A stretch of 64,000 nucleotides of DNA. Origin: CAZMXS01 sp964570325. GTDB taxonomy: Bacteria > Verrucomicrobiota > Kiritimatiellia > CAIQIC01 > CAZMXS01. Both the position numbers and the translations under genes were made by a program. Below are positions 1-9,146 of this stretch, piece by piece. How positions within the stretch are numbered: position 1 is the stretch's first letter; each line of letters starts with the position of its first letter. Location of the stretch: the NCBI GenBank assembly GCA_964570325.1, contig CAZMXS010000007.1, forward strand, positions 44,350-108,349. Direction: 5' to 3'. The notes under the pieces are model-generated. The model did not search any database, was not told where the DNA came from, and saw only the letters and a list, made by a program, of their open reading frames with translations.

Positions 1-129
1 ATAGGCCGCGACCAGGATATCCACGCACGAGAGGGAAGAGCCCAGGTGCGGGGTCTTTGCGTCGTGCGACATGCGGACCACATGGCCGCGCAGGCGGCGC
101 GCGATCGCTTCGAGTTCGGCGGTGTTCAT
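1..129 (-). CDS. Transketolase N-terminal subunit, partial (5' end only)
   Basis: Only the first 43 codons are inside the window; the gene runs off the left edge. The translation begins MNTAELEAIARRLRG and reaches a stretch with PHLGSSLSCVDIL, which matches the start of split transketolase N-terminal (thiamine-diphosphate binding) subunits. The family transfers two-carbon ketol units between sugar phosphates. The ATG at 129 lies one base after the TGA of the upstream epimerase gene, so the two are almost certainly co-transcribed with the sugar-nucleotide genes above them. Split transketolases occur both in central metabolism and in sugar-biosynthesis clusters, and the neighbours favour the latter. 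The active-site residues are outside the window. Confidence 0.72.
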   Translation of the reverse strand, partial: MNTAELEAIARRLRGHVVRMSHDAKTPHLGSSLSCVDILVAAY

Positions 130-130
130 G

Positions 131-1123
131 TCAGGGTTTGTGCACATATTCGGTGGGCAGGCGCTGGATTTCGGGCCACATTTCTTTCATCCAGGCGATC
201 ATTTCACGGATTGTCTGGGTCAGCGGGATTTCCGGACGCCAGTCGAGTTCCCGCCGCGCTTTTTCGCAGTCAAGCAGATACGCGGAATCGAGCCCGAGCC
301 GGCCTTCCGTTTCTTCGACCACATCGGCGAAACGAACCTCCAACTGGCGGCAGATTTCCTCAACCAACGCGCGAATGCTCGTGGTCTCGGCGGTCGCGAA
401 GTGGAAGATGTCGCCGGGCTGACCGCGGCGCGCCGCCCGCAACGTGCCTTCCGCGACATCGCGCATATTGATGAACGAACGCACCGAATGCCCGCCGCCC
501 TGCAGCTTGAGCTTGGTTCCGGTCATGACACAGTAAATGGTTTTAGGGATGATCCGATAGAGCGGCTGGCCGGCGCCGCAGACATTTGCGGCGCGCGTGA
601 AGACCACCGGGAATCGGTAGGCCTTGAGGAAGGTCATCAGGCTCAGGTCGCAGGCCGCCTTGGACGCCGCATATGGCGTGCTGGGGTTGTAATTCGTGCT
701 TTCCTTGATTGTGCCGGAGGTGCTGCCGTAAACCTCCGGTGTCGAGATGTGCACATAACGCTTGAGAAAATCGCACTTGCGCAGTTGGTCATGCAGTCGG
801 ACCATTGCCACGACGTTGGTCAGATACCAGTCAGCCGGCGCCTGCCAGCTCTGCGGCACCATACTCTGCGCGGCGAAATTGACCACGTAATCCGGCTGGA
901 ATTCCTTGAGCCGCGCCATGATCCCGGCCGTGTCGTGGTTGAGATCGAGCTGGTAGAACTGGAAATGCTCGTGCGGCGCCCATTGATAGGGCAACAGGGG
1001 GCGCGGCGCTTCGGGCGAACGGCTGATGCCGATGACCTGCGCGCCGGCTTGCAGGGCGTGCGCCACGAACGTGGCGCCCGAGAACGAATTGCTGCCAATA
1101 ACGGCGATTTTTTCCTGGGTCAT
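131..1123 (-). CDS. NAD-dependent sugar-nucleotide epimerase/dehydratase (SDR)
   Basis: A 330-residue extended short-chain dehydrogenase. It has an N-terminal Rossmann start (KIAVIGSNSFSGATFVAHAL), an NFAAQS segment, the catalytic Ser-Thr region ending in the YxxxK pair (YAASKAA, about residue 155), and a GDP-mannose-4,6-dehydratase-like layout with a VHISTPEVYGS segment. Members act on NDP-sugars in the cytoplasm (dehydration, epimerisation or reduction), but the substrate cannot be read from sequence. An AGGGG ribosome site precedes the ATG. It is the third gene of a tight minus-strand run (kinase fusion, SDR, SDR, transketolase) with 9 bp to the upstream gene, so it probably helps make one activated sugar for the glycan built by the adjacent transferases. 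Confidence 0.85.
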   Translation of the reverse strand: MTQEKIAVIGSNSFSGATFVAHALQAGAQVIGISRSPEAPRPLLPYQWAPHEHFQFYQLDLNHDTAGIMARLKEFQPDYVVNFAAQSMVPQSWQAPADWYLTNVVAMVRLHDQLRKCDFLKRYVHISTPEVYGSTSGTIKESTNYNPSTPYAASKAACDLSLMTFLKAYRFPVVFTRAANVCGAGQPLYRIIPKTIYCVMTGTKLKLQGGGHSVRSFINMRDVAEGTLRAARRGQPGDIFHFATAETTSIRALVEEICRQLEVRFADVVEETEGRLGLDSAYLLDCEKARRELDWRPEIPLTQTIREMIAWMKEMWPEIQRLPTEYVHKP

Positions 1124-1132
1124 GCGGCGCCC

Positions 1133-2146
1133 CTACTTGAGTTGGATGCTCTTCATCATCTTGATGTTGAAATAGCGGATATCGGTCATTGGATTGGGCA
1201 GCAATCCGGCGCGAAAGGCCTGAATCAGGTCGCGCGCGCCGTCCTCGATTGTGCGGCGCGGAACGAAGCCAAGGGCCTTTTTGATCTTTTCCGACGAAAT
1301 ATGATAGGAGCGGATATCATCCGAGGGCGTGGTCACGATCTCGACGTTCTGTCGTTCCGGCATTTCCTGTGCGACGACGCGCTTGACCACGAGGGCCGTG
1401 TCGGCCACCGTGAAGTTTTGATGGCCGGCGTTAAAAATTTCCCCGGCGATCCGTTGATCCGGCTCTTCCAGCAATTGCAGGTACAGATCCACCATGTCCT
1501 CAATATGCAGGTTGGGGCGCATCTGCTTGCCGCCGAAAACCGTGATTTTGCCGGCATTGACGGCATGATTGGTCAGGATATTGACGGTCAGGTCCAGCCG
1601 TTGGCGCGGGGAGTAGCCGTTAATCGTCGCCGGCCGGATCACGACCGTAGTGAAATCAGGCGCCTGCTGTTCCAACAAGACCGGTTCGCACATTGCCTTA
1701 TACTTATTGTACAGCGAGACCGGCACGAGCGGGTGGTCTTCGGTCACATTCGGCTGGTCGCTGACTCCGTACACACTGCCGGACGAGGCAAAGATAAACC
1801 GGCGCACGCCGCCGGCCTTGGCCGTTTTCACCAGCGGGCCGAACGACTCAAAATTGATCGTCTTGCTCAATTCCGGATCCAGCTCGACGCTCGGATCGTT
1901 GGAAATACAGGCCAAATGGATGAGCGCGTCGCAGCCTGCTACCGCCGCGCGCACGGCCGCCGCGTCGCGCACGTCGCCCTTGATCAATTCGAGGTTGGGA
2001 TGGCCCTTCACCGCGTCGAATACCTGCTCGCCATAGATGAACAGGTCATAGACGCGAACGGGATAGCCGGCCTTGAGCAGGCGCATCGTCAACACGGTGC
2101 CCACGTAACCCGCTCCACCGACCAGCAACACCTTCTGTTTCTTCAT
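1133..2146 (-). CDS. NAD-dependent sugar-nucleotide epimerase (UDP-glucose 4-epimerase-like SDR)
   Basis: A 337-residue extended SDR. The glycine motif GGAGYVGTVL sits at the N-terminus, DVRD and HLACIS segments follow, and the catalytic YxxxK is seen as YNKYK after SSGSVYG. A C-terminal substrate region follows (MRPNLHIEDMVDLYLQLLE). The overall similarity is to NDP-sugar 4-epimerases and dehydratases rather than to reductases. AAGGA lies 8 bases before the ATG. The gene follows the kinase/nucleotidyltransferase fusion by 16 bp and precedes the second SDR by 9 bp, so the run is an operon. Expected role: cytoplasmic interconversion of an NDP-sugar. The exact reaction is not determinable. Confidence 0.85.
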   Translation of the reverse strand: MKKQKVLLVGGAGYVGTVLTMRLLKAGYPVRVYDLFIYGEQVFDAVKGHPNLELIKGDVRDAAAVRAAVAGCDALIHLACISNDPSVELDPELSKTINFESFGPLVKTAKAGGVRRFIFASSGSVYGVSDQPNVTEDHPLVPVSLYNKYKAMCEPVLLEQQAPDFTTVVIRPATINGYSPRQRLDLTVNILTNHAVNAGKITVFGGKQMRPNLHIEDMVDLYLQLLEEPDQRIAGEIFNAGHQNFTVADTALVVKRVVAQEMPERQNVEIVTTPSDDIRSYHISSEKIKKALGFVPRRTIEDGARDLIQAFRAGLLPNPMTDIRYFNIKMMKSIQLK

Positions 2147-2162
2147 GCGATGTTCCTTTTTA

Positions 2163-3758
2163 TCATTTCAACATGGTTTCGATTTGTTTCAGCAGCGGCG
2201 CGCGCTCGACCGCGCTCGCATTGCAAACAATGGATACTGCCCAGGCGCCAACCGCGTTGCCGATGAAGCCAATCACTTCCATGGGCGCCTGTTGCGCGGC
2301 GCACAATGCCGTGATCGAAAGCACGGCGTCACCCGCGCCGACGCGGTCCACGACCCGGCGCGCCAGCGCCGGCACCACGAAAAAGCCTTCGTCGCGCGCA
2401 TAGCAGAGACTGCCGTTCGAGCCGCGCGTGACGATGATGCGCCCACAGTTCAGGCGGCGGGCCACATCCTCCATCATCCGGCGCAGGTCGCCGCGATGGT
2501 CGCGGGCTTCCAGCCGCATTTCCTTTTCGGCGAGCGAGATGTAATCGGCGCGACTGTACTTGGAAATCACATTGTAACCCATGTTGCCGGCGTTGGCTTG
2601 CGAATTGACCGCCAGAAACTTCGCCTTGCGGGTGATGACCTCAACCGCGCGCCGGGTCAACATGCTGTGGCCAAAATCCACCACGATCACCACATCATAA
2701 TCGCCAACCACCGCCTCCAGTTGCGCGCACAGGGCGTCATCGTCGGCCGGCTCCAGTTCCGCGTCATTGATCGTGTAGAGTTCGAGCATTTTGGTGAAGA
2801 AATAGTGTTCAATGATGCGTTTCTTGAGGATGGTCGGCGAGTTGCGTCGGCGCAGAAACATCCGCTCGATTTTCGGATTCAGCCGCGATTGGATGAATTC
2901 CTCCTGCGTCTCGGTGTCGCCGAGAAACGAGACCAGACCCACGCGGTTGGCGAAGTTGGCCACGTGGTTGGCAACCGCCAGCGCGCCGCCGGCGAACTTC
3001 TCCGAATGCATATTCTTGAAGGCCAGGACCGGCTCCTTGGAGGATTTCCCGATGGCCTCGCAGTAGTGGTATTCGTCCACAATCGCCTCGCCGATCACCA
3101 GGACGTTCAGGTCACGGGCCTGGTTGAGATACCGCTGGATTTCCTCGGTCGGATGGCGCTGGACGAACGCCGCCAGGTACTCGGTCACTTCCTTGGGATA
3201 GAGGGCAAAGTGCTTGTTCAGCAGGCTGGAGGAGCTGAACACGATGTCGTCGGTAAAGACAATGCTGCCGCCGACCGACTGGATGGCCTGTTCCTCCAGG
3301 ATGATCCCGCCGGTGTGGTCCTTGGCGGCGTCCTTGTAGTCCATACCCTTGATATAATGGCTGGGCTTGAGGAGCTTGATGGTTTCGGTGGCTTGCGGCC
3401 AGCGGTTGAGCGCGACGTAATCCACGACGCCGAGGTTGGCGACCATCTCCAGGCGCAGGTCTTCGTGGAAGGCGGGGCGGCCCGGACCCTTGTTGACATA
3501 GCGGTCGGGCGTGACCGTGACCACCAGCAGGTCGCCGTGCTTGCGCGCCTCCTGGAAATGCCGGATATGGCCGATGTGGAGGAGGTCAAATACACCATGG
3601 CAATGAACGACCTTGCGTCCGGCGCGCTTGGCTTCCGCAATGATCTCGGCCAGCCGCTCAAGCGTGACGATTTTGTCCCGCGCGGCGTTCGGCGCCGGAG
3701 CGGATTGCATACCGCTGTTTTCAGATGTCATGTCTTTCATCCCCGCTGGGTTCGGCAT
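2163..3758 (-). CDS. Bifunctional nucleotidyltransferase / PfkB-type sugar kinase (HldE-like, domain order swapped)
   Basis: A 531-residue two-domain protein. Residues about 45-190 are an adenylyl/cytidylyltransferase domain with HGVFDLLHIGHIRHF (the HxGH signature) and a KGMDYKD segment. Residues about 210-531 are a PfkB/ribokinase-fold kinase ending in DRVGAGDAVLSI, which carries the catalytic Asp of GAGD. E. coli HldE has the same two activities in the opposite order (kinase first), so this is an inverted fusion. It would phosphorylate and nucleotide-activate a sugar such as a heptose phosphate. It opens the minus-strand sugar operon. Met-7 (3740) and Met-10 (3731) are alternative starts; a GGGG lies 9-12 bases before the latter, so the true N-terminus may be shorter. 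Confidence 0.85.
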   Translation of the reverse strand: MPNPAGMKDMTSENSGMQSAPAPNAARDKIVTLERLAEIIAEAKRAGRKVVHCHGVFDLLHIGHIRHFQEARKHGDLLVVTVTPDRYVNKGPGRPAFHEDLRLEMVANLGVVDYVALNRWPQATETIKLLKPSHYIKGMDYKDAAKDHTGGIILEEQAIQSVGGSIVFTDDIVFSSSSLLNKHFALYPKEVTEYLAAFVQRHPTEEIQRYLNQARDLNVLVIGEAIVDEYHYCEAIGKSSKEPVLAFKNMHSEKFAGGALAVANHVANFANRVGLVSFLGDTETQEEFIQSRLNPKIERMFLRRRNSPTILKKRIIEHYFFTKMLELYTINDAELEPADDDALCAQLEAVVGDYDVVIVVDFGHSMLTRRAVEVITRKAKFLAVNSQANAGNMGYNVISKYSRADYISLAEKEMRLEARDHRGDLRRMMEDVARRLNCGRIIVTRGSNGSLCYARDEGFFVVPALARRVVDRVGAGDAVLSITALCAAQQAPMEVIGFIGNAVGAWAVSIVCNASAVERAPLLKQIETMLK

Positions 3759-3837
3759 GCCCTGCGGCCGGCCGGACCGGAATTGGAAACGCTGATTTTA
3801 TGCGCCGGCGACTCCATATCCAGTCAAAAATGCCCCG

Positions 3838-3855
3838 AAAAAAACCTGTTTTTTT
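3838..3855. repeat. A7/T7 inverted repeat in the divergent intergenic region
   Basis: Seven A, CCTG, then seven T form a small perfect inverted repeat in the 175-bp region between the divergent sugar operon and glycosyltransferase operon. A-tracts of this kind bend DNA and can act as UP elements or weak bidirectional terminators. No well-spaced -35/-10 pair was found with it, so a function is not claimed. Confidence 0.3.
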
Positions 3856-3900
3856 AATTGAACAAGGGCGGGGTGGTCGGGATGCTCTCCCGAATCGGTG

Positions 3901-3914
3901 TTCCGGCACCGGAA
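3901..3914. promoter_or_regulatory. Palindrome TTCCGG-CA-CCGGAA upstream of the glycosyltransferase operon
   Basis: A perfect 6-2-6 inverted repeat lies 20 bp before the preferred ATG at 3934, partly overlapping the likely leader. It could be an operator or a small leader hairpin. In high-GC DNA such short palindromes can arise by chance, so the call is weak. Confidence 0.28.
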
Positions 3915-3933
3915 GGACGGATTAGGGACGACT

Positions 3934-5643
3934 ATGACAAATGTTGAAACGCCTGGGCAGGGTGGCATGAAAATATGGCAGTTGATCGGCTTGGCCGCCG
4001 TGCCTTGGCTGGTTTTCGTCGTGACCGGTTTCATGGGGCTGGACCTGGGCCTGCATTGGGACGAGCGTTCGTTTGTGGAACGGATCGCCAAGGAATACCG
4101 GAATGGAACCATCCTGCCGGGTAATTATGACTATCCAGGGTTTATCTACATTCCCGCGCACCTGGCCCTGCTGCCGGAGGTTATTACGGAGTGGGCGCGG
4201 CCGGGCGTCAAGTGGAGTATGGTCCGCCAGCGCATGGCCCAGCGCCTGGATGAATACCATTCGCACATGTCGGTGGTGGCCACCGCGCCGGACAAGGCTC
4301 TCAAAACGCGCAACAAGTTTTCGTCCTTCAGCGGGCCCGCGGTTGGGAACTGGGCCGGACATCGCTACCAGATGCGGGTTCGGGCGATCTGCCTGCTGAT
4401 TTCTTCGTTGCTGATTTTCTGGGTCTTCTTCGCGACCTACGCCTGGCAGCGCAATCCCCTCGCGGCGTTCCTGGCGGCGGCGCTGGTTGCCGGCTCGTGG
4501 GAAATCGCTTATCATGCCCGCTGGTATGCGGCGGACACCATCACCACGCAATTTGCCATGCTGACTCTCTGGCTGGTGATCCTGTCCCAGGTGCGCCCGA
4601 AAGGCCGGATTTTCGTCCGGCTGGCCGCGCTGGCGGCCGGACTGGCGCTGGCGACCAAATACCCGCTGGGGTTGCTGATCCTGCCGGTTCTGGCCGCGGG
4701 TTGGCTCGTGACGCGCGGGGCCCGGTGGTCTGAACGCATCCTGTTCTTCATGCAATTGGGTTTCATCTTTGTGCTGACCTTTACGGTGGTCACCCCGGGC
4801 ATCCTGCTGGAACCATTCAAGCTGGTCGAGGGTATCCGCTATGAGATGCAGCATTATGCCACGGGTCATGTGCGTTACAATGTTGCGCCCGGCCTTCCGC
4901 TGATGGGGCGCATCCTGATCTATTACGGGCTGATCTTTTTCTCCCATTATCCCTGGATCTCCGCAATCTGCGCGGTGTTTGCGGTTGTCGGCCTGATCCG
5001 GCTGTTCCGCCAGTCGTGGCGCCTGGCCGCGCTGGTCTTCTGCTTCCCGGTTATTTATGCGCTGTACATGAGCACGCAGAAGGTGATGACGGTCCGCAAC
5101 CTGCTGCCGCCGACACCGTTCCTCGCGATCGCCGCGGCCTGCGGGTTGGCGGCGTTGCTGCGGCTGCCGGCCCTGCGGCCGGCCGTGCGCTGGGCGCTCG
5201 GCTCCGCCGTCGGGGCCCTGCTGCTCGTCAACGCCGTCTGGCTGTTCCAGGCGGCGGAATCCATTCGCGCGCGCGGCACCGACGCTTATGTGCGGCAATT
5301 GGATCGCTACCTCGCACGGCATTCCAGCGATCGCATCTACCTTTCGCCGACCGTCGCACAGGTGCTGCAAGCGGTGTTGCCCAAAGCCCGTCCGAACGTG
5401 ACCCGCGATTGGAAGCAGGCCAGTCTGGCGATCTTTTTCTTTCACGACCAGGGTCGCTATTCAAAGGAGAATCCATATTCCGCGATTGACTGGTTTCCGA
5501 CCAATGATCCCTTTATGTTGGTGCGCTGGTTTGGCCCGTACGAGGTTAATATGAATTATTACGGCACCTGGGCCGGGGACGACCGCATCCTGGTGATGAA
5601 AATGGAAAAGGCCCGCCAGTTGGGCATCAATGCGTTGCGTTGA
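3934..5643 (+). CDS. GT-C family glycosyltransferase (ArnT/PMT-like), polytopic membrane protein
   Basis: A 569-residue inner-membrane protein with a dozen or so hydrophobic segments. A first periplasmic loop contains LHWDERSFVERIAKEY, where the acidic pair matches the catalytic DE position of GT39/ArnT-type enzymes that use polyprenyl-phosphate sugars. A soluble C-terminal part follows. I chose the ATG at 3934 because AGGGACG precedes it and the resulting protein starts MTNVETPGQGG; the frame is open to 3898. It heads a plus-strand series with a second GT-C enzyme, a flippase and a YfhO-like protein, so it probably adds a sugar to a lipid-linked or surface glycan. Acceptor and donor are unknown. 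Confidence 0.75.
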   Translation: MTNVETPGQGGMKIWQLIGLAAVPWLVFVVTGFMGLDLGLHWDERSFVERIAKEYRNGTILPGNYDYPGFIYIPAHLALLPEVITEWARPGVKWSMVRQRMAQRLDEYHSHMSVVATAPDKALKTRNKFSSFSGPAVGNWAGHRYQMRVRAICLLISSLLIFWVFFATYAWQRNPLAAFLAAALVAGSWEIAYHARWYAADTITTQFAMLTLWLVILSQVRPKGRIFVRLAALAAGLALATKYPLGLLILPVLAAGWLVTRGARWSERILFFMQLGFIFVLTFTVVTPGILLEPFKLVEGIRYEMQHYATGHVRYNVAPGLPLMGRILIYYGLIFFSHYPWISAICAVFAVVGLIRLFRQSWRLAALVFCFPVIYALYMSTQKVMTVRNLLPPTPFLAIAAACGLAALLRLPALRPAVRWALGSAVGALLLVNAVWLFQAAESIRARGTDAYVRQLDRYLARHSSDRIYLSPTVAQVLQAVLPKARPNVTRDWKQASLAIFFFHDQGRYSKENPYSAIDWFPTNDPFMLVRWFGPYEVNMNYYGTWAGDDRILVMKMEKARQLGINALR

Positions 5644-5671
5644 CAGCTCCGAAGTTCCGGATGATTGCAAT

Positions 5672-7711
5672 ATGAATACTCCATCCCGCCGATTCATTGT
5701 CGTTGCGCTGGCCGCGCTGGTGCTGGCCGGCGCGTTTTTTCGTCTGCACGACCTGGGCAAGCCTTCCCTGCGGGCCGATACCATCACGTTTTGGACCATG
5801 TGCCAGCAACCGGTCACAGCCGGCCAGATTTTCAGCCAGTGGATGCGGTTGATGGGCATCAGCGGGCAATTCCCGTTCGCCATGGCCTATACGAAATGGA
5901 CGTTGGACACGTTTCATCTGCCGCTGACGGAATTCAATTTGCGCCTGCCCGGCGCGATCTGGGGGATTCTGACCATCCTTTGCGCCTATGGCGCCGGACG
6001 CGCGTTTGGCACGGCTTGGCACGGTCTCTGCCTGGCGATGATCGTTGCCCTCAGCCCCATCCATATCCAAATTTCCGGCGAGGCTTATTATTATCCGCCA
6101 TTGATTGCCGGTGCGTTTCTCACGGTGTGGGCGGTGCTGTGGATGATGGATTGTGTTCAGGGCCGCCGGCCGCTCACATGGAGTTTCTATCTCATTAACA
6201 CCGCCGGCTTTTTCCTGGTGACGTGGAGCCAGCCCACCGGGTGGCCGTTCGCGTTCCTGGCGGCGCTGGTCATTGTTGGCGGCGCGGCATGGCGGTTCTA
6301 TATCACGCGCCGCCAAGGCATGCTGGTGGGGGTGCTGGTGTCACTGGTGATCGTTGGCCTGCCGCTGCTGCTGGCGGATTGGGGCCTGCGGCATATGCTG
6401 GCCAATGCCGCCGCGGGCAAGGCGGCGGGCGAGAAGGCGGTGGCGGCCAGCGAAGGCAATGCGTGGACGATGCTGGTCGGCGTGGTCACGTCCTTTGCGT
6501 GGGGCAAGACGCCGCTGCGGGCGGCGTTTTCACTGGCGATGTTGGCCTCCGGCGTGGCGGGGATAGTGGTGCTGAAGAGAAAGGAATGGAAGGGTCCGGC
6601 GCTGCTCGCGCTGTTGATCGTTGGGTATTTGCTGTATCTCGTGGCCCGGGCAAAGGCCGGCGCGATGTACGAGGCTCGCTACGTGGGGGTGCTATATCCG
6701 ATTTATGCGCTGATTTTGGCGGAGGGGATCGTCGGCACGGGCGCCTGGCTGGGGCGCCGGGTGCCGGCGCTGGCGCCGCGCGCCGGCGCCATTGGCGGCG
6801 CGCTGGCGGCCGTTGCCGCGCTGTTGAGTCTGTACCCGGCGTACGCCTCGAATCAGGTCACCGGACAGCCGACGCCTTACAAGGACATCCAAGCCTGGTT
6901 CAACACCCATCTGACGCCGGGCACGCTGGTGTTGGTGGATCGCTGGTTCGAGCCGTGGAACGAGTTGCGCGTCTATCCCTCCACCAATGTCTTCTTCGCC
7001 TTCACGCTGCCGAACGAGCCGGTGGATAATTATATCAACTACCGCTGGCGCGACAGCGCGATCAACTTCTTCAAGCAGTTCCCCGACGCGGCCTATCTGG
7101 AGATCGCCAAATCGTATTTCACCGTGCCGGAGGTCGGCCCCTGGCCGTGGCCGCGCAGCCATTTCAAACAGCACGTCGTAATCACCAATGAGGCCGGCAT
7201 TCGCCTGCGCGACCTCGGCCTGGCCAACCGCAGCGACTACTATGTGGGTAATACCAACCGGCTGATCGTCGAGATTTTCTACAACACGCGCGAGGATGTT
7301 ACTGCGGCCGCCCGCTTGCAGGGCGAACGCGTTCTCGGGCTCTTCGGGCCGGGCTGGGGCTACATGAAGTTCTGGCAGCAATTGCAGGATTTCCGCGACT
7401 GGCGCATCCTGGAAGGACGCGCGCAGTTGGATTTGTATAATCTGACCGACGAGCCGCTCTCGGGCGAGGTGATCCTGCATGGCGTTGCGCTGGACCGGCC
7501 CAAGCGCGTCCAGACCAGCTTCGGCCAGGGCGTGGACTTCCCGCCGCTCCAGCGGACCCCGATTGCGACTGTGCCGGTCAGTCTGGGCCGTCTGACTTTG
7601 CATCCCGGTCTGAACACGATCCAGTTGAGCGACCCGGTCTGGAGCCCGGATCCCGCCCGCGCGCGCCTGAACGCGCCGCTGGTCGTGGACCGCGTTGAGG
7701 TGCGGCTGTAA
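5672..7711 (+). CDS. GT-C/GT39-like glycosyltransferase, polytopic membrane protein
   Basis: About 679 residues from the preferred ATG at 5672. An initial membrane anchor (FIVVALAALVLAGAFF) is followed by a periplasmic loop, RLHDLGKPSLRADTITFW, at the position where PMT/ArnT-type proteins carry an Asp-Glu pair; here it reads ADT, so the catalytic acidic residue is not clear. About ten more membrane segments follow, then a C-terminal periplasmic region of roughly 250 residues rich in beta-type sequence. An in-frame start at 5630 would overlap the preceding gene by 14 bp; 5672 avoids this. The next gene starts inside its stop codon, which indicates coupled translation. Function: probable surface-glycan transferase. 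Confidence 0.7.
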   Translation: MNTPSRRFIVVALAALVLAGAFFRLHDLGKPSLRADTITFWTMCQQPVTAGQIFSQWMRLMGISGQFPFAMAYTKWTLDTFHLPLTEFNLRLPGAIWGILTILCAYGAGRAFGTAWHGLCLAMIVALSPIHIQISGEAYYYPPLIAGAFLTVWAVLWMMDCVQGRRPLTWSFYLINTAGFFLVTWSQPTGWPFAFLAALVIVGGAAWRFYITRRQGMLVGVLVSLVIVGLPLLLADWGLRHMLANAAAGKAAGEKAVAASEGNAWTMLVGVVTSFAWGKTPLRAAFSLAMLASGVAGIVVLKRKEWKGPALLALLIVGYLLYLVARAKAGAMYEARYVGVLYPIYALILAEGIVGTGAWLGRRVPALAPRAGAIGGALAAVAALLSLYPAYASNQVTGQPTPYKDIQAWFNTHLTPGTLVLVDRWFEPWNELRVYPSTNVFFAFTLPNEPVDNYINYRWRDSAINFFKQFPDAAYLEIAKSYFTVPEVGPWPWPRSHFKQHVVITNEAGIRLRDLGLANRSDYYVGNTNRLIVEIFYNTREDVTAAARLQGERVLGLFGPGWGYMKFWQQLQDFRDWRILEGRAQLDLYNLTDEPLSGEVILHGVALDRPKRVQTSFGQGVDFPPLQRTPIATVPVSLGRLTLHPGLNTIQLSDPVWSPDPARARLNAPLVVDRVEVRL

Positions 7712-9003
7712 TGCCTGTGAGCGCCCTGAAGGACAAGCTGCGGCGGTTGGATAGCGACGGCCTTATTCGGCATGGCTTCATCGTGCTGGTTTTCACGCAC
7801 GCGATCAGCGTCGCCAATCTGCTTTTCCACGTGGTCATGGGCCATACGCTTTCCAAGGCCGAATATGGGGTTATGGGCTCAATGCTGGGGATCATCCTGC
7901 TCTTCGCTACGCCGATGCTGGCGATCCAGAACACGATGGCGCATTTCGCGGGCTACCTGAAGGGGCAGGGGCGCGCAGGTGAAATCCGGCCGCTCGTGCG
8001 GCGCTGGTTCGTCATTATTTTTCTCTGGGCGACGCCGGCGCTGCTGGCGGCGTTGTTGCTGCATGACTGGCTGGCCGCCCGGTTCCACTTGGAATCGGCA
8101 TGGCCGCTAATTATTATTATCGTTACGCTTTACATTTCGCTTTTTCTGCCGATTCTCAATGGCGCCTTGCAGGGGGTGCAGTCCTTCGTCTGGATGTGCT
8201 TGTCGGCTAACACATGGGGCTTGGTGCGCCTGGTCCTGGCGTGGGCCTTGGTGGCCGGCGTTGCGCCGCTGGCGGTCTTTGGGCTCGCGGCGCACGGGAT
8301 CGGAACGCTGGTTAGTATTGGGTTGGGCCTGACCGGCGTCGCGCTGGTGATTCCGCCGGACGCGCGGCCGGCGGGGCCGCCGGAGCAAACGGACCGGTAT
8401 TTCTATGGCTCGCTGATCGCCCTGCTCGGTTTCTCCACTTTGATGAACGGCGACCTGATCATGGTTAAGATGTTCTTTCCGGATGCCGAGGATTACGGCA
8501 GCTATGTGCGCGCCTCCACGATCGCGCGGACAATGATCTTCCTTTCTCAGCCGATCGCGTTGGCGATGTTTCCCAAGGTGGTTTCGCGCGGGGGTAAGTC
8601 GGCGTCGCATACGCTGACCCTGGTGCGCGCGCTGGCATTGGCCGGCGGGATGATCGCGCTGGCGGCTTTGGTCTGCACATTGTGGCCGCGTATTCCGCTG
8701 ATCATTCTGTACAAGGAATTTCATCCGGACCTGCGGATGATCCGGCTGGTGCAGGGCGCGACCTGGGCCATGGTGCCGCTGGGCGTGGCCTACCTGATCA
8801 TGAATTTTGAGTTGGCCCAGCACCGTTTCGCCATCGTCGGCCCGCTGGTGGCATGCGCTTTACTGTTTGTTGGCGGCGTAACGATCTTTCATCAGTCGCT
8901 CTGGCAGGTGATCGGCGTTTTCATGGCCGTCTCGGTGCTTTGCCTGGCGGCGCTGCTGATCGTGTTTTTTCGGGAACCAGGAGTGGCGCATGCAGACGGG
9001 TGA
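7711..9003 (+). CDS. Wzx/MATE-like oligosaccharide flippase
   Basis: A 430-residue protein with about 12 hydrophobic segments and the general look of the polysaccharide biosynthesis (PST/MATE-like) family. It starts with a short charged tail and then an amphipathic segment with GHTLSKAEYGVMGSML, a motif position typical of these exporters. It would flip undecaprenyl-linked glycan units to the periplasmic face. Its ATG overlaps the TAA of the glycosyltransferase before it (TAATG), so the two are translationally coupled. No Wzy polymerase is recognisable beside it, although the YfhO-like protein downstream is polytopic and uncharacterised. Substrate unknown. Confidence 0.78.
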   Translation: MPVSALKDKLRRLDSDGLIRHGFIVLVFTHAISVANLLFHVVMGHTLSKAEYGVMGSMLGIILLFATPMLAIQNTMAHFAGYLKGQGRAGEIRPLVRRWFVIIFLWATPALLAALLLHDWLAARFHLESAWPLIIIIVTLYISLFLPILNGALQGVQSFVWMCLSANTWGLVRLVLAWALVAGVAPLAVFGLAAHGIGTLVSIGLGLTGVALVIPPDARPAGPPEQTDRYFYGSLIALLGFSTLMNGDLIMVKMFFPDAEDYGSYVRASTIARTMIFLSQPIALAMFPKVVSRGGKSASHTLTLVRALALAGGMIALAALVCTLWPRIPLIILYKEFHPDLRMIRLVQGATWAMVPLGVAYLIMNFELAQHRFAIVGPLVACALLFVGGVTIFHQSLWQVIGVFMAVSVLCLAALLIVFFREPGVAHADG

Positions 9004-9146
9004 AGGCGCAAAATTGAGCGCGATGATGGAATAGTAAAGGAGATACGGATATCCGGCGCGTTGGTAATCGGATGTATTTCACGGCCATTTTTGTTTGAAC
9101 ATGCGCGTTTGGCATTTGGCAATCTGATCGTTTGGGAGAACGCTTT

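Noticed and set aside
71..2266. A 731-codon plus-strand frame opposite the two epimerase genes
   Set aside because: It is the antisense of two clear SDR enzymes; long open antisense frames are common in this high-GC DNA, and its His/Arg/Gln-rich product has no domain.
2145..3857. A 570-codon plus-strand frame opposite the kinase/nucleotidyltransferase gene
   Set aside because: Antisense shadow of a well-supported enzyme, with typical Arg/His/Asp-rich composition.
3922..5445. A 507-codon minus-strand frame opposite the first GT-C gene
   Set aside because: Product is Gln/Arg/His-rich without hydrophobic segments or motifs, while the plus strand encodes a coherent membrane enzyme.
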